A stretch of DNA of 64,000 nt from Rhizobium sp. 11515TR (GTDB taxonomy: Bacteria > Pseudomonadota > Alphaproteobacteria > Rhizobiales > Rhizobiaceae), in the NCBI RefSeq assembly GCF_002277895.1, contig NZ_CP022998.1:124001-188000 (forward strand), read 5' to 3'. This document shows, one piece after another, positions 27,405 to 36,089 of the stretch (within the stretch, counting starts at the first letter, position 1; every line of letters begins with the position of its first letter). Under the pieces are notes generated by a model. It worked only from the letters and a program-made list of their open reading frames with translations, had not been told where the DNA came from and did no database searches. A program made the translations under genes and the position numbers.

Positions 27405-27446
27405 CGCCGCTTCCGGAACCTGTCTGAAAACTGGCCGGAAGCGGCG
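27405..27446 (-). terminator. intercistronic hairpin between binding protein and ATPase genes
   Basis: CGCCGCTTCCGG (27405-27416) and CCGGAAGCGGCG (27435-27446) form a perfect 12-bp stem with an 18-base loop, extended by GAAC/GTTC across a bulge. There is no U-tract, so it more likely protects the binding-protein mRNA 3' end or attenuates readthrough than fully terminates. This would raise binding-protein level over the membrane parts. Confidence 0.6.
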
Positions 27447-27456
27447 TTCTGACTGC

Positions 27457-28470
27457 TTACTTGACGTTCTTCACGAATTCCGTCGTGTAGGTCTTCGATA
27501 GGTCGATCGTCTTGCCCTTGACGTTCTTGGAGAACTGCGAGAGCACGGCAAGAACCGTCTTCGGACCATCTTCAGGCATCACGCCGTCGGCCGTGAACAT
27601 TTCCTTGCCGGCATCGAGAGCCTTGATGTAGCCGTCCTTGTCGCCGACGTAGAAGTCCTTCGGCATCTTGTCGGCGATCTCGGCGCCGGAGTGGGTGTTG
27701 ATGAAGCGCAGCGTTTTGACGAAAGCATTCGCCAGCTTCTGCACTTCTTCCTTATGCGTATCGACCCATGCGGCATCCATATAGAGCGATGCGGCCGGAT
27801 AGGTACCGCCGAGCGCTTCCTCGGTGCCCTTCAGCGTGCGCAGATCGACGAGGATCTTGGCTTCGCCGGTCTTCAGCAGGCGCGAGATCGTCGGCTCGGT
27901 GGTCATGCCCACCTGGATGGCATCCTGCTGCATGGCGGCGATGAAGGTCTGGCCGGCGCCGACCGGAACGGGGGTGATGTCAGCCGGCGAGAGGCCCGCC
28001 TTCGACGCCATGTAGAGCGTCAGGAAGTTGGTCGATGAGCCGAGGCCGGTGACGCCGGCGCGCTTGCCCTTCAGGTCAGCGAAGGACTTGATATCCGGAT
28101 ATTTGGCCGAAACCAGCTCGACTTCACCCGGCGCCTGGCTGAACTGCACGACGGACTTGATGAACTTGCCCTTGGCCTGCAGGTCGACGCAGTGATCGTA
28201 GAAACCGACGACGCCCTGAACGGCGCCAGCCAGCAGCTGGTTTTCGGCATCGACGCCGGCGGATTCGTTGAGAAGCTCGACCTCGAGGCCTTCATCCTTG
28301 AAGTAGCCGAGGGATTCGGCGAGCTTGGCCGGCAGGTAGATCTGCTTTTCGTAGCCGCCCACCATGATGGAAATCTTGTCGGCAGCATTGGCGGCCGTGG
28401 CCGCAAACGAAGCAGCTGTCATGACGAGGGAAAGGGCTACGGTATGAAAAAAGGTGCGCGATGGACGCAT
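27457..28470 (-). CDS. ABC transporter substrate-binding protein (NMT1/THI5-like)
   Basis: A 337-residue periplasmic binding protein with a cleavable signal peptide (hydrophobic core about 9-24, cleavage after a TAANA motif near residue 29) and the NMT1/SsuA-type fold (YEKQIYLPAKLAESLGYF, ELVSAKYPDIKSFADLKGKR). It captures the ligand for the downstream ATPase and permease. The ATG at 28468-28470 follows GGAGGAG; the TTG just before it is not needed. Ligand unknown: aliphatic sulfonates, nitrate or thiamine-precursor pyrimidines are the usual ones in this family. Confidence 0.93.
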   Translation of the reverse strand: MRPSRTFFHTVALSLVMTAASFAATAANAADKISIMVGGYEKQIYLPAKLAESLGYFKDEGLEVELLNESAGVDAENQLLAGAVQGVVGFYDHCVDLQAKGKFIKSVVQFSQAPGEVELVSAKYPDIKSFADLKGKRAGVTGLGSSTNFLTLYMASKAGLSPADITPVPVGAGQTFIAAMQQDAIQVGMTTEPTISRLLKTGEAKILVDLRTLKGTEEALGGTYPAASLYMDAAWVDTHKEEVQKLANAFVKTLRFINTHSGAEIADKMPKDFYVGDKDGYIKALDAGKEMFTADGVMPEDGPKTVLAVLSQFSKNVKGKTIDLSKTYTTEFVKNVK

Positions 28471-28667
28471 CAATGTCTCCTCCTGTTTTATTCTTGCGCC
28501 ATACGACGCTCTGGAAAGGCGCTTCCTCCACGAAGCTCAGCAAATCTAGCGCGGGCAACCTTTCAGTCAGCTTTCAGTGCGCAATCCTGCAAGAGAACAT
28601 TGCGATTTTATGAACGCGGACGCCGACGGCTCGACTATGCCGCAGGCGCCCGAAACGCTACTGCGCA

Positions 28668-28763
28668 CTATTTGACGTTCTTGACGAACTCGGTCGTATA
28701 GGTCTTCGACGGATCGATCGACTTGCCCTGCACATTCTTCGAGAACTTCGAAACCACGGCAAG
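28668..28763 (-). pseudogene. remnant of a second substrate-binding-protein gene (C-terminal 31 codons)
   Basis: On the minus strand 31 codons and a TAG stop read SKFSKNVQGKSIDPSKTYTT and then EFVKNVK. This is nearly the same as the C-terminus of the adjacent binding protein (SQFSKNVKGKTIDLSKTYTT, EFVKNVK). No start or upstream domain is attached. The rest of the 386-bp gap 28471-28856 contains no gene. This looks like the leftover of a duplicated, deleted paralogue. Confidence 0.85.
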
Positions 28764-28856
28764 GGATCTCCGCACAACGGGAAGCGTCATTGCATCTTGG
28801 CATTTCCCGTATCGCGACTATTTTAGATTGAGCGCTTTCGCTGGGAGGAACCATTG

Positions 28857-29165
28857 ATGAGGATCATTGCCGCAGCCCTTATTCTGACGGTTATGGCGAT
28901 AGCCGGGCCGGCATCGGCAATTTCCCGCTACGAGTCCCTCGGCAAGACTTGCGCATCGGTGCAGCAACTGATTGCCGCCGAACGCGCGGTGATATTGCGC
29001 TATCCATCGTCCCGTGGCGGCTCCGTTCTCTACGACCGCTATGTGGCCGGCCGCGGGCAATGCGACATCTCCGACTATGCCAGCCGCAGCTACGTGCCGA
29101 CCAAGGATAACCCGGCCTGCCCTGTCTATAATTGCAAGTCGTCCTCGATCTTCAATCCGCATTGA
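28857..29165 (+). CDS. small secreted protein of unknown function
   Basis: A 102-residue protein with a clear signal peptide (about 1-22, ending PASA) and four cysteines in the mature part (for example KTCASVQQL, GQCDIS, PACPVYNC), suggesting two disulfides in the periplasm. I do not recognise a characterised family. GGGAGGAA precedes the ATG at 28857, which I prefer to the TTG three bases upstream. It stands alone between the transporter operon and a helix-turn-helix regulator. Confidence 0.7.
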   Translation: MRIIAAALILTVMAIAGPASAISRYESLGKTCASVQQLIAAERAVILRYPSSRGGSVLYDRYVAGRGQCDISDYASRSYVPTKDNPACPVYNCKSSSIFNPH

Positions 29166-29351
29166 CGCGAATCAGCTTTTCTGCGGTTTATGCGTGTACG
29201 GAGCTATAAAACTTAATATAAAAAGACTTTTAGTTGAGCTTCACCCACATTTAACGCACATTTCGCGGGCAGATAGGGCACGCGCCCTTTGTCGTGAAGG
29301 GTCAAAGTATGGTGTAATTCACCAGCCCTATTTGAATAAGGAGATTGCGCA

Positions 29352-29810
29352 GTGAGTGCAAAAGTACCGAACCCGATCGATGCCTATGTAGGCTCTCGCG
29401 TCCGCACGCGCCGTCTTATGCTTGGCATGAGCCAGGAGCGGCTTGCCGAACAGATCGGCGTGACGTTTCAGCAGGTGCAAAAATACGAAAAAGGCACCAA
29501 TCGCATCGGCGCCAGCCGGCTGCAGGCCATTGCCGGCGTGCTCGCCGTGCCGGTTGCCTTCTTCTTCCAGCAGGATAATTCGCAGCCGCTGAACACCGAC
29601 GGCCTCGGCGCAATCAACGGGCTGGAGGATCTGTCGGATTTCCTGACGTCCAAAGAAGGCTTGAGCCTCAACAAGGCGTTCATGAAAATCAACGATCCAA
29701 GCATTCGCCAGTCCGTGCTGACGCTGATCAAATCGCTGGCAAGTACTTCCGATGCGCTGCCGGACCACCTTCCGCGCGCAACGAACGTATCGGTCGGCCT
29801 GCGCAACTAA
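29352..29810 (+). CDS. XRE-family helix-turn-helix transcriptional regulator (PraR/PhrR-like)
   Basis: A 152-residue regulator with a Cro/CI-type helix-turn-helix (about 10-65: RRLMLGMSQERLAEQIGVTF then QQVQKYEKGTNRIGASRL) and a short helical tail. The pattern NPIDAYVGSRVRTRR closely follows rhizobial PraR/PhrR proteins, which control biofilm and quorum-sensing genes, but this is probably a paralogue rather than PraR itself. It starts with GTG at 29352 after AAGGAG. The upstream 29166-29351 is AT-rich and likely holds its promoter. Confidence 0.85.
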   Translation: MSAKVPNPIDAYVGSRVRTRRLMLGMSQERLAEQIGVTFQQVQKYEKGTNRIGASRLQAIAGVLAVPVAFFFQQDNSQPLNTDGLGAINGLEDLSDFLTSKEGLSLNKAFMKINDPSIRQSVLTLIKSLASTSDALPDHLPRATNVSVGLRN

Positions 29811-29829
29811 ATCATTTTCGCAAAAGTGG

Positions 29830-29905
29830 GCAGCGGTTTTGCGACGGCGACATGCGCGCGATCAAGGACCTGAAGCACAAGGAGCGAATCCGAAGGATCG
29901 CGACT
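29830..29905. repeat. dispersed 76-bp repeat, copy 1
   Basis: Begins GCAGCGGTTTTGCGAC and ends at a GGATCGCGAC segment. A second diverged copy in the same orientation is at 30609-30684. It is not coding. The remainder of the 429-bp gap 29811-30239 holds only an inverted repeat before the next small gene. Confidence 0.6.
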
Positions 29906-30184
29906 CTCTTTGGGTCCCGAACTCCCCCCGAAAATTCCAGTTCGTCTAGCCTGACATCGGCGCGGGCCGCCAAGATTGACATCCAGGCGGCACCAAAATC
30001 ACGCTGATGGTGGAAGCATAGGCGGATTTTGCGCGCAAATGGTCGATGCGAGGCACCCTCCTACTCCTTGCATGCCGTATTTCACGCCTTGGAATTGCAA
30101 AAGCAAAATTTTGCAGCAATCACGCATCGTGTCACGCTGCATGTCACGCGCCAAGCTGCAAAACATGCGTTACGGTTTGCTCAT

Positions 30185-30218
30185 GTTCCCGGCCTGACAC
30201 GATTCGTCTGCCGGGAAC
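30185..30218. promoter_or_regulatory. 9-bp inverted repeat upstream of a small conserved ORF
   Basis: GTTCCCGGC (30185-30193) and GCCGGGAAC (30210-30218) are perfect complements, separated by 16 bases and ending 21 bp before ATG 30240. Could be an operator or a leader hairpin. Confidence 0.4.
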
Positions 30219-30239
30219 GGGGGCAATAGAGGGCACGAA

Positions 30240-30479
30240 ATGACAGCAGCACTTCCGATCGACACAGCATACCAGGATCCGGACTCGCTCAAGGAACTGG
30301 CATCAATCGCTCGGCTCATCACCTATGCACGGCAGAGCGCTAAAAACCTGAATGCGGAATTCCCGGTCTGGTGCCTGGATTTGGCGCTCGGGGCCGTGCT
30401 GCAGGAAATGTATGAAAATGGCTTGCCCAATCCCTTGTTCGAAGAGGGAACGGACACGGCAAACGTGGTGGCACACTGA
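30240..30479 (+). CDS. small conserved-type hypothetical protein
   Basis: A 79-residue soluble acidic protein without signal or membrane segments (MTAALPIDTAYQDPDSLKEL). It has a purine-rich GAGGG before the ATG and codon use like its neighbours, so it is probably real. I do not recognise a family. It stands alone; the only nearby signal is the inverted repeat at 30185-30218. Confidence 0.55.
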   Translation: MTAALPIDTAYQDPDSLKELASIARLITYARQSAKNLNAEFPVWCLDLALGAVLQEMYENGLPNPLFEEGTDTANVVAH

Positions 30480-30608
30480 ATTAGAGTAATTCCGGCCTCT
30501 GCCGGATACGGAACGATGCCGGTATGGCTCAGCAGGCCATGTCGGCATTTTTCTTGGTGAGCCGAGAGCGTCGGAACAGTCGGCCGAAAGCATGTCGCGC
30601 GGAAGCCT

Positions 30609-30684
30609 GCAGCGGTTTTGCGACAATGACCTCCATAAAATCAAACTCCACGCGCAAGAATCGAATTCAAAAGATCGCGGCGCT
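30609..30684. repeat. dispersed 76-bp repeat, copy 2
   Basis: A diverged direct copy of 29830-29905 with the same head (GCAGCGGTTTTGCGAC) and a matching AAGATCGCGGC end. It stops at the 3' end of the TetR gene. The gap 30480-30608 shows nothing else. Confidence 0.6.
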
Positions 30685-31398
30685 TTAACAGCCACCTTTG
30701 CGCGGCTGGACGCCGGCGGTAAAAATCGCGATGCAATGGCGCAGATGGCGCAACCGCGTTTCGCGATCCGGCCAATCCTTCGGACGCCCCGGCCTCGAAA
30801 TCATCGCATCGAAGATCATGCTCATCAACATGCGCGCTCCGCTTGCCGCATCGGCAATTTCGATCAAGCCGCGCCGCTGCTGCTCGACAAGCCAATCCGT
30901 CAACAACTGCTGTGATGGTCTAGCGCCATAAGTGTGCAACAGCGTGGCGATTTCCGGAGATTGCTGCGACTCACTGATGGCAAGGTGAATGAAGGCGTCC
31001 CGTTCGCGCTCCTGATCCTCATCGATGTCGATCATGAATATCAGCTCGAGCGCCTTGTCGAACGGCAAATTCTCCTCCGTGGGCCGCGGCAAGGCCAGCA
31101 TCGATGCACGATGCTCAGCGATGATGGCCTTGAAGAGATCGGTCTTGCTCGGAAACAACCTGTAGAGGGTCTGCTTCGAAATCCGGCACCGGGTAGCAAC
31201 CAAATCCATGGTTGTGCCGCCGTACCCCAACTCGTAAAAGGTCGCGCGCGCCTCCGCGACGACCTCCGCGCGGCGCGCATCGTCGTTCACGGTTTTCGGA
31301 CGGCCGCGCGGACGGCGCTTGGCCTTCTGGTCGGCCTTGGCTGCTCTTTCCTTTGTCAGCACACCGTCTTGACCCCAACAGTCGAATACGATTGACAT
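30685..31398 (-). CDS. TetR/AcrR-family regulator of the adjacent RND efflux operon
   Basis: A 237-residue regulator. The helix-turn-helix (GYGGTTMDLVATRCRISKQT, LYRLF) follows a basic 40-residue N-terminal tail; the C-terminal half is the ligand-binding helical bundle of efflux repressors. It is divergent from the RND adaptor gene, with three GTAC half-sites in the shared promoter, so it most likely represses that operon until a toxic ligand binds. ATG 31398 lacks a clear ribosome site; an in-frame GTG at 31362 is an alternative. Confidence 0.88.
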   Translation of the reverse strand: MSIVFDCWGQDGVLTKERAAKADQKAKRRPRGRPKTVNDDARRAEVVAEARATFYELGYGGTTMDLVATRCRISKQTLYRLFPSKTDLFKAIIAEHRASMLALPRPTEENLPFDKALELIFMIDIDEDQERERDAFIHLAISESQQSPEIATLLHTYGARPSQQLLTDWLVEQQRRGLIEIADAASGARMLMSMIFDAMISRPGRPKDWPDRETRLRHLRHCIAIFTAGVQPRKGGC

Positions 31399-31405
31399 TT
31401 GAAGC

Positions 31406-31436
31406 AGTACAAATATTTTCTGTACGACTTGGTACT
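31406..31436. promoter_or_regulatory. TetR-type operator between regulator and RND operon
   Basis: Three GTAC cores occur at 31407-31410, 31422-31425 and 31432-31435, with outer AGTAC/GTACT complementary ends (31406-31410, 31432-31436) in an AT-rich 65-bp divergent promoter. The layout suits binding by the TetR dimer encoded alongside. Confidence 0.6.
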
Positions 31437-31463
31437 ATAAATAAGGCAACAGGAAATAGCAAC

Positions 31464-32768
31464 GTGCGAAAGCTCGCCCCTCCCACTTCTGCAATCGCAT
31501 ATTCGGCGATACCAGCCCGCCTTCCGGTTGGCCGCGGTTCGCTGACCACCGTCGGAATTGTCGCCGCGATGTTGCTGGTGGGCTGCAACCAGCAGAACTC
31601 CGCCCAGAACACCGCTCCCGCCGTCAAGACGGAAGTGAGCGCGATGTCGCTGCATCCGCAATCCGTCGCCATCACCGCCGAACTGCCTGGCCGCACCAGC
31701 GCCTACCTCGTCGCCGAAGTGCGGCCGCAGGTTGGCGGCATCATCCGCAGCCGCAACTTCAAGGAGGGCAGCGAGGTCCGGGAAGGCGATGTGCTCTATG
31801 AGATCGATCCGTCCTCCTATCAGGCATCGTATGACAGCGCCGCAGCCTCGTTGCAGAAGGCGGAGGGTGCTGTGCCCAGCGCCCAGGCCAAGCTCGACCG
31901 CTACAAGGGCCTGAGCGCCCAGAACGCGGTCAGCAAGCAGGATTTCGATGACGCGCAGTCCACGCTCGTCCAGGCTCAGGCCGATGTCGCCTCTGCCAAG
32001 GCGGCGCTGGAAACAGCTCGCATCAATCTCGATTATACCAAGATGAGAGCGCCGATCTCCGGCCGCGTCGATGCGTCCACCGTCACCGTCGGTGCGCTCG
32101 TCACTGCCGACCAGACGACGGCGCTGACCACCATTCGCCAGCTCGATCCGATCAATGTCGATGTCACGCAGTCGAGCACCAACCTGCTCGAGTTCCGCCG
32201 CGCCGTCGCCGACGGCCGGCTGAAAACGAGCGGCGACAACGTTTCCGTACATCTGACGCTTGAGGACGGCAGCCAATACAAGGAAACCGGCAAACTGGAA
32301 TTTGCCGAATCCTCCGTTGCGGAAACGGTCGGCACCATCACCGTGCGCGCCGTCTTCCCCAATCCGGATCGCATCCTGCTGCCGGGCATGTATGTGCGCG
32401 CCACCATTCAGGAAGGCATTGCCGAAAACAGCTTCCTCGTGCCGCAGCGTGCCGTGACCCGCAACACGAAGGGCGAACCGATCGCCATGTTCGTGACCGC
32501 CGAGGGCAAGGTGCAGCAGCGGGTGTTGAAGGTGGAACGCAGCATCGGCAACAGCTGGCTTGTCAACCAGGGCGTTGCCGATGGCGATCGCGTCATCGTC
32601 GAAGGCGTCCAGCGTGTTCGCGACGGTCAGGAAGTCACCGTTTCTCCGGTAACGATTGACGATGCGACCGGCGAAGTGAAGCAGGCTGCCGCCGATAGCA
32701 AGTCGTCTGCGGAGCAGGCCGGCCTGGAAAAGACCGATATGAAAGCCGCCTCCGGCGTCCAGAAGTGA
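31464..32768 (+). CDS. RND efflux periplasmic adaptor lipoprotein (AcrA/MexA-like)
   Basis: A 434-residue membrane-fusion protein. The lipobox LLVGC puts the acylated Cys at residue 41; biotinyl-lipoyl halves, an alpha-helical hairpin (YQASYDSAAASLQKAEG to ETARINLDYTK), and beta-barrel and membrane-proximal domains follow. It links the inner-membrane pump encoded 9 bp downstream to an outer-membrane channel. I take GTG 31464 as the start because AGGAAA lies upstream and the lipobox fits; the longer frame overlaps the divergent TetR gene. No outer-membrane channel gene is present, so the system must borrow one. Confidence 0.93.
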   Translation: MRKLAPPTSAIAYSAIPARLPVGRGSLTTVGIVAAMLLVGCNQQNSAQNTAPAVKTEVSAMSLHPQSVAITAELPGRTSAYLVAEVRPQVGGIIRSRNFKEGSEVREGDVLYEIDPSSYQASYDSAAASLQKAEGAVPSAQAKLDRYKGLSAQNAVSKQDFDDAQSTLVQAQADVASAKAALETARINLDYTKMRAPISGRVDASTVTVGALVTADQTTALTTIRQLDPINVDVTQSSTNLLEFRRAVADGRLKTSGDNVSVHLTLEDGSQYKETGKLEFAESSVAETVGTITVRAVFPNPDRILLPGMYVRATIQEGIAENSFLVPQRAVTRNTKGEPIAMFVTAEGKVQQRVLKVERSIGNSWLVNQGVADGDRVIVEGVQRVRDGQEVTVSPVTIDDATGEVKQAAADSKSSAEQAGLEKTDMKAASGVQK

Positions 32769-32777
32769 GGTTAGACG

Positions 32778-35700
32778 ATGTCTCGTTTTTTCATCGACAG
32801 GCCGATCTTCGCCTGGGTGATCGCCATCGTCATCATGCTGGCGGGCACACTTTCGATCTTCACGCTGTCGATTTCGCAATATCCGCAGATTGCCCCGACG
32901 ACAGTCAGCATCAGCGCCACCTATTCCGGGGCTGACGCCGCAACCGTCGAAAACTCGGTGACCAAGGTCATCGAGCAGGGCATGACCGGCATCGACAATC
33001 TCGACTACATGACATCGACTTCGACCTCGACGGGTCAGGCGTCGATCTCATTGACCTTCACCAACAAGGCCGATCCCGACGTCGCGCAGATGCAGGTGCA
33101 GAACAAGCTGCAGCTCGTCACCGCCCAGCTGCCGCAGACGGTTCAAAATACCGGCATCACCGTTTCGAAATCGACCTCGAACTTTTTGATGGTCGTCGGC
33201 TTCGTGTCGACGGATGGCAAGCTCAACTCGAACGATCTTGCCGATTACGTCTCCAGCACCCTGAACGACACGCTGAAGCGTATCGAAGGCGTCGGCAATA
33301 CGCAGATCTTCGGTGCCGGCTATGCCATGCGCATCTGGGTGGATCCGGACAAGCTTGCCAAATATCAGCTGATGGTGAGCGACGTAACGAGCGCAATCCA
33401 GGCCCAGAACTCGCAGGTCTCGGCCGGCCAGTTGGGTGCCCTGCCGCAGCGCAAGGGCCAGCAACTCAATGCGACAGTCACGGCAAAGAGCCGCCTGCAG
33501 ACGCCGCAGCAGTTCGAAAACATCATCCTGAAAAGCCAGTCCGACGGCTCGCTGGTGCGCATCAACGATGTCGCCACCGTGGAACTCGGAGCAGACAGCT
33601 ATACGACGTCGACCACCTATAACGGTCATCCCTCCGCCGGTCTTGCGGTGATGCTCGCTTCCGGCGCCAACGCCATCAATACGGCCGAGGCGGTGCGGAC
33701 AGCCATCGGCAATATGAGCGAGACCCTGCCGCCGAACGTGGAGATCGTCTATCCCTATGATACGACGCCCTTCGTGAAGCTGTCGATCGAGGACGTGGTC
33801 AAGACGCTGTTCGAAGCCATCGTGCTCGTCTTCATCGTCATGTTCGTCTTCCTGCAGAACCTGCGCGCCACGCTGATCCCGACGCTCGCCGTCCCGGTCG
33901 TGCTCCTCGGCACCTTCGGCGTGCTGGCGATGTTCGGCTATTCCATCAATACATTGACCATGTTCGGCATGGTGCTGGCGATCGGCCTTCTGGTCGACGA
34001 CGCCATCGTCGTCGTCGAAAACGTCGAGCGCGTGATGGAGGAAGAGGGATTGTCGCCACGCGAGGCGACGATCAAGTCGATGCAGGAAATCACCGGCGCG
34101 CTGATCGGCATCGCCACGGTGCTTTCGGCCGTGTTCATACCGATGGCCTTCTTCTCCGGTTCGGTCGGCGTCATCTACCGGCAGTTCTCGGTGACGATCG
34201 TCTCGGCGATGGTGCTGTCCGTCATCGTCGCCTTGATCCTTACGCCAGCTCTTTGCGCCACCATTCTCAGGCAGCCCAAACATGGTGCGAAGGAAAAGGG
34301 CGTGTTCGGCTGGTTCAACCGCAATTTCGAGCGGGGAACACGTGGCTATCAGCGCGGCGTACACCGCATGATTCGCATGACCGCCGTTTTTCTGCTGATA
34401 TTCGTCCTGATCGGCGTCGGTGTCGGTTATCTCTTCAATCGCCTGCCGAGCTCCTTCCTTCCGGACGAAGACCAGGGCATTCTGCTGACGGCCATCCAGC
34501 TGCCTCCAGGCGCCACGGATTCCCGTACCTGGGCGGTGCTCGACCAGGTGAGAGATTATTATCTCAACAATGAGAAGGACTATGTTGAGGGCGCATTTGC
34601 GGTCGCCGGGTTCGGATTCAGCGGTCAGGGCCAGAATGTCGGTCTCGTCTTCGTCAGGTTGAAGGATTTCGATCAGCGCAAGACGCCGCAGTCGAAGGCA
34701 CAAGCCATCGCCGGTCGTGCCATGGGAGCCTTTTCCAAGATCAAGGACGGTAGCGTCTTTGCGCTGGCACCGCCGGCAATCCCCGGCTTCGGCAGCTCGA
34801 GCGGCTTCGACTTCTTCATCAAGGATATCAACGGCGCCGGCCATGAAGCGCTCATAGCGGCCCGCAATCAGCTGCTTGGCGCAGCCGCACAGAACCACAA
34901 GCTGTTCGGAACGCGTCCGAACGGCCAGGAGGACACGCCGCAATATTCCGTAAACATCGACCAGGAAAAGGCGAGTGCGCTGAACATCGGCCTTTCGGAT
35001 ATCGACACGACGCTGTCGACGGCCTGGGGGGGCACCTATGTCAACGACTTCATCGACCGCGGCCGCGTCAAGAAGGTCTATGTCCAGGCCGACAAGGATT
35101 TCCGCATGCAGCCCGAAGACCTGGGCCGCTGGTATGTGCGCAATTCCGGCGGCGACATGGTGCCGTTCTCCGCTTTCTCGAGCGGCGAATGGACCTACGG
35201 TTCACCGCGTCTGGAGCGCTATAACGGCTCGTCCGCGGTCGAAATCCTCGGCTCCGCGGCGCCTGGCGTCTCCTCGGGCGACGCCATGAACGAGATCGAC
35301 AAGATCATGGCGAGCCTGCCGCCGGGCTTCAGCCACGAATGGACCAGCCTGTCCGCTCAGGAAAAGCTTTCGGGCAACCAGGCAACCCAGCTCTATGCCA
35401 TCTCCATTCTGGTGGTATTTCTGGCGCTTGCCGCCCTCTACGAGAGCTGGTCGATCCCGCTTGCCGTCATGCTGTCGGTCCCGATCGGCATCTTCGGCGC
35501 GCTGCTGGCAGCCACCATCTTCGGCCAGTCGAACGACGTCTACTTTAAGGTCGGCCTGTTAACGACCATCGGCCTGGCGGCAAAGAACGCCATCCTGATC
35601 GTTGAATTCGCCATCGAGCAGCAGAACCAGGGCAAGAGCCTGATCGACGCAACGCTGGAAGCATCCCGCCAGCGCTTGCGACCGATCCTGATGACCTCGC

Positions 35701-35927
35701 TCGCCTTCATCCTCGGCGTGCTGCCGCTGGCGGTCGCCAATGGGGCCGGTTCCGGTAGCCAGAACTCGATCGGTATCGGCGTCATGGGCGGCATGATCTC
35801 GGCGACCGTGCTCGGCATCTTTTTCATCCCGCTGCTCTTCGTCTCCGTCCGCCGTATCTTCAAGGGCAGGGTCGGCCCGGTGACAACGCAGGAGACGCCT
35901 GCAACCGATGGCGGCACCACGCATTAG
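32778..35927 (+). CDS. RND multidrug efflux permease (AcrB/MexB-like, HAE1)
   Basis: A 1049-residue, twelve-helix proton/drug antiporter with two large periplasmic loops. Proton-relay residues Asp407 and Asp408 are in [14 protein letters not shown], and the relay Lys is in [16 protein letters not shown]. Full length and motifs indicate a working trimeric pump for hydrophobic drugs, detergents or plant phenolics. It is the second gene of a two-gene operon under the divergent TetR regulator. Two intrinsic terminators follow. Confidence 0.96.
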   Translation: MSRFFIDRPIFAWVIAIVIMLAGTLSIFTLSISQYPQIAPTTVSISATYSGADAATVENSVTKVIEQGMTGIDNLDYMTSTSTSTGQASISLTFTNKADPDVAQMQVQNKLQLVTAQLPQTVQNTGITVSKSTSNFLMVVGFVSTDGKLNSNDLADYVSSTLNDTLKRIEGVGNTQIFGAGYAMRIWVDPDKLAKYQLMVSDVTSAIQAQNSQVSAGQLGALPQRKGQQLNATVTAKSRLQTPQQFENIILKSQSDGSLVRINDVATVELGADSYTTSTTYNGHPSAGLAVMLASGANAINTAEAVRTAIGNMSETLPPNVEIVYPYDTTPFVKLSIEDVVKTLFEAIVLVFIVMFVFLQNLRATLIPTLAVPVVLLGTFGVLAMFGYSINTLTMFGMVLAIGLLVDDAIVVVENVERVMEEEGLSPREATIKSMQEITGALIGIATVLSAVFIPMAFFSGSVGVIYRQFSVTIVSAMVLSVIVALILTPALCATILRQPKHGAKEKGVFGWFNRNFERGTRGYQRGVHRMIRMTAVFLLIFVLIGVGVGYLFNRLPSSFLPDEDQGILLTAIQLPPGATDSRTWAVLDQVRDYYLNNEKDYVEGAFAVAGFGFSGQGQNVGLVFVRLKDFDQRKTPQSKAQAIAGRAMGAFSKIKDGSVFALAPPAIPGFGSSSGFDFFIKDINGAGHEALIAARNQLLGAAAQNHKLFGTRPNGQEDTPQYSVNIDQEKASALNIGLSDIDTTLSTAWGGTYVNDFIDRGRVKKVYVQADKDFRMQPEDLGRWYVRNSGGDMVPFSAFSSGEWTYGSPRLERYNGSSAVEILGSAAPGVSSGDAMNEIDKIMASLPPGFSHEWTSLSAQEKLSGNQATQLYAISILVVFLALAALYESWSIPLAVMLSVPIGIFGALLAATIFGQSNDVYFKVGLLTTIGLAAKNAILIVEFAIEQQNQGKSLIDATLEASRQRLRPILMTSLAFILGVLPLAVANGAGSGSQNSIGIGVMGGMISATVLGIFFIPLLFVSVRRIFKGRVGPVTTQETPATDGGTTH

Positions 35928-35936
35928 CGAAACACT

Positions 35937-35968
35937 GCCCGCTCCGGCATCGAGAAGCGGGCGGTTTT
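35937..35968 (+). terminator. Rho-independent terminator of the AcrAB-like operon
   Basis: GCCCGCT (35937-35943) and AGCGGGC (35956-35962) form a stem followed by GGTTTTAA, 10 bases after the permease stop. Confidence 0.7.
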
Positions 35969-35983
35969 AATCCAGCCTCGAAC

Positions 35984-36017
35984 AAAAGGCTCCGGCATCA
36001 CCACACCGGAGCCTTTT
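35984..36017. terminator. bidirectional terminator between convergent RND operons
   Basis: AAAAGGCTCCGG (35984-35995) and CCGGAGCCTTTT (36006-36017) form a 12-bp stem with a 10-base loop and A/T arms on both sides. It can serve the plus-strand AcrAB-like operon and the minus-strand MdtABC-like operon. Confidence 0.85.
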
Positions 36018-36089
36018 GCTTTCCTGGCTCAACAGTAGCCAAAAAGCAGTGTCAAGAACGCGATCTGGAATGTGAGAGCTGGGACCGTC

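Noticed and set aside
31356..32879. 507-codon minus-strand frame over the RND adaptor
   Set aside because: Antisense shadow; it also crosses the TetR operator region and has low-complexity Gly/Arg/Asp composition.
33048..34943. 631-codon open frame on the minus strand
   Set aside because: Lies wholly antisense to the AcrB-like permease; no recognisable protein.
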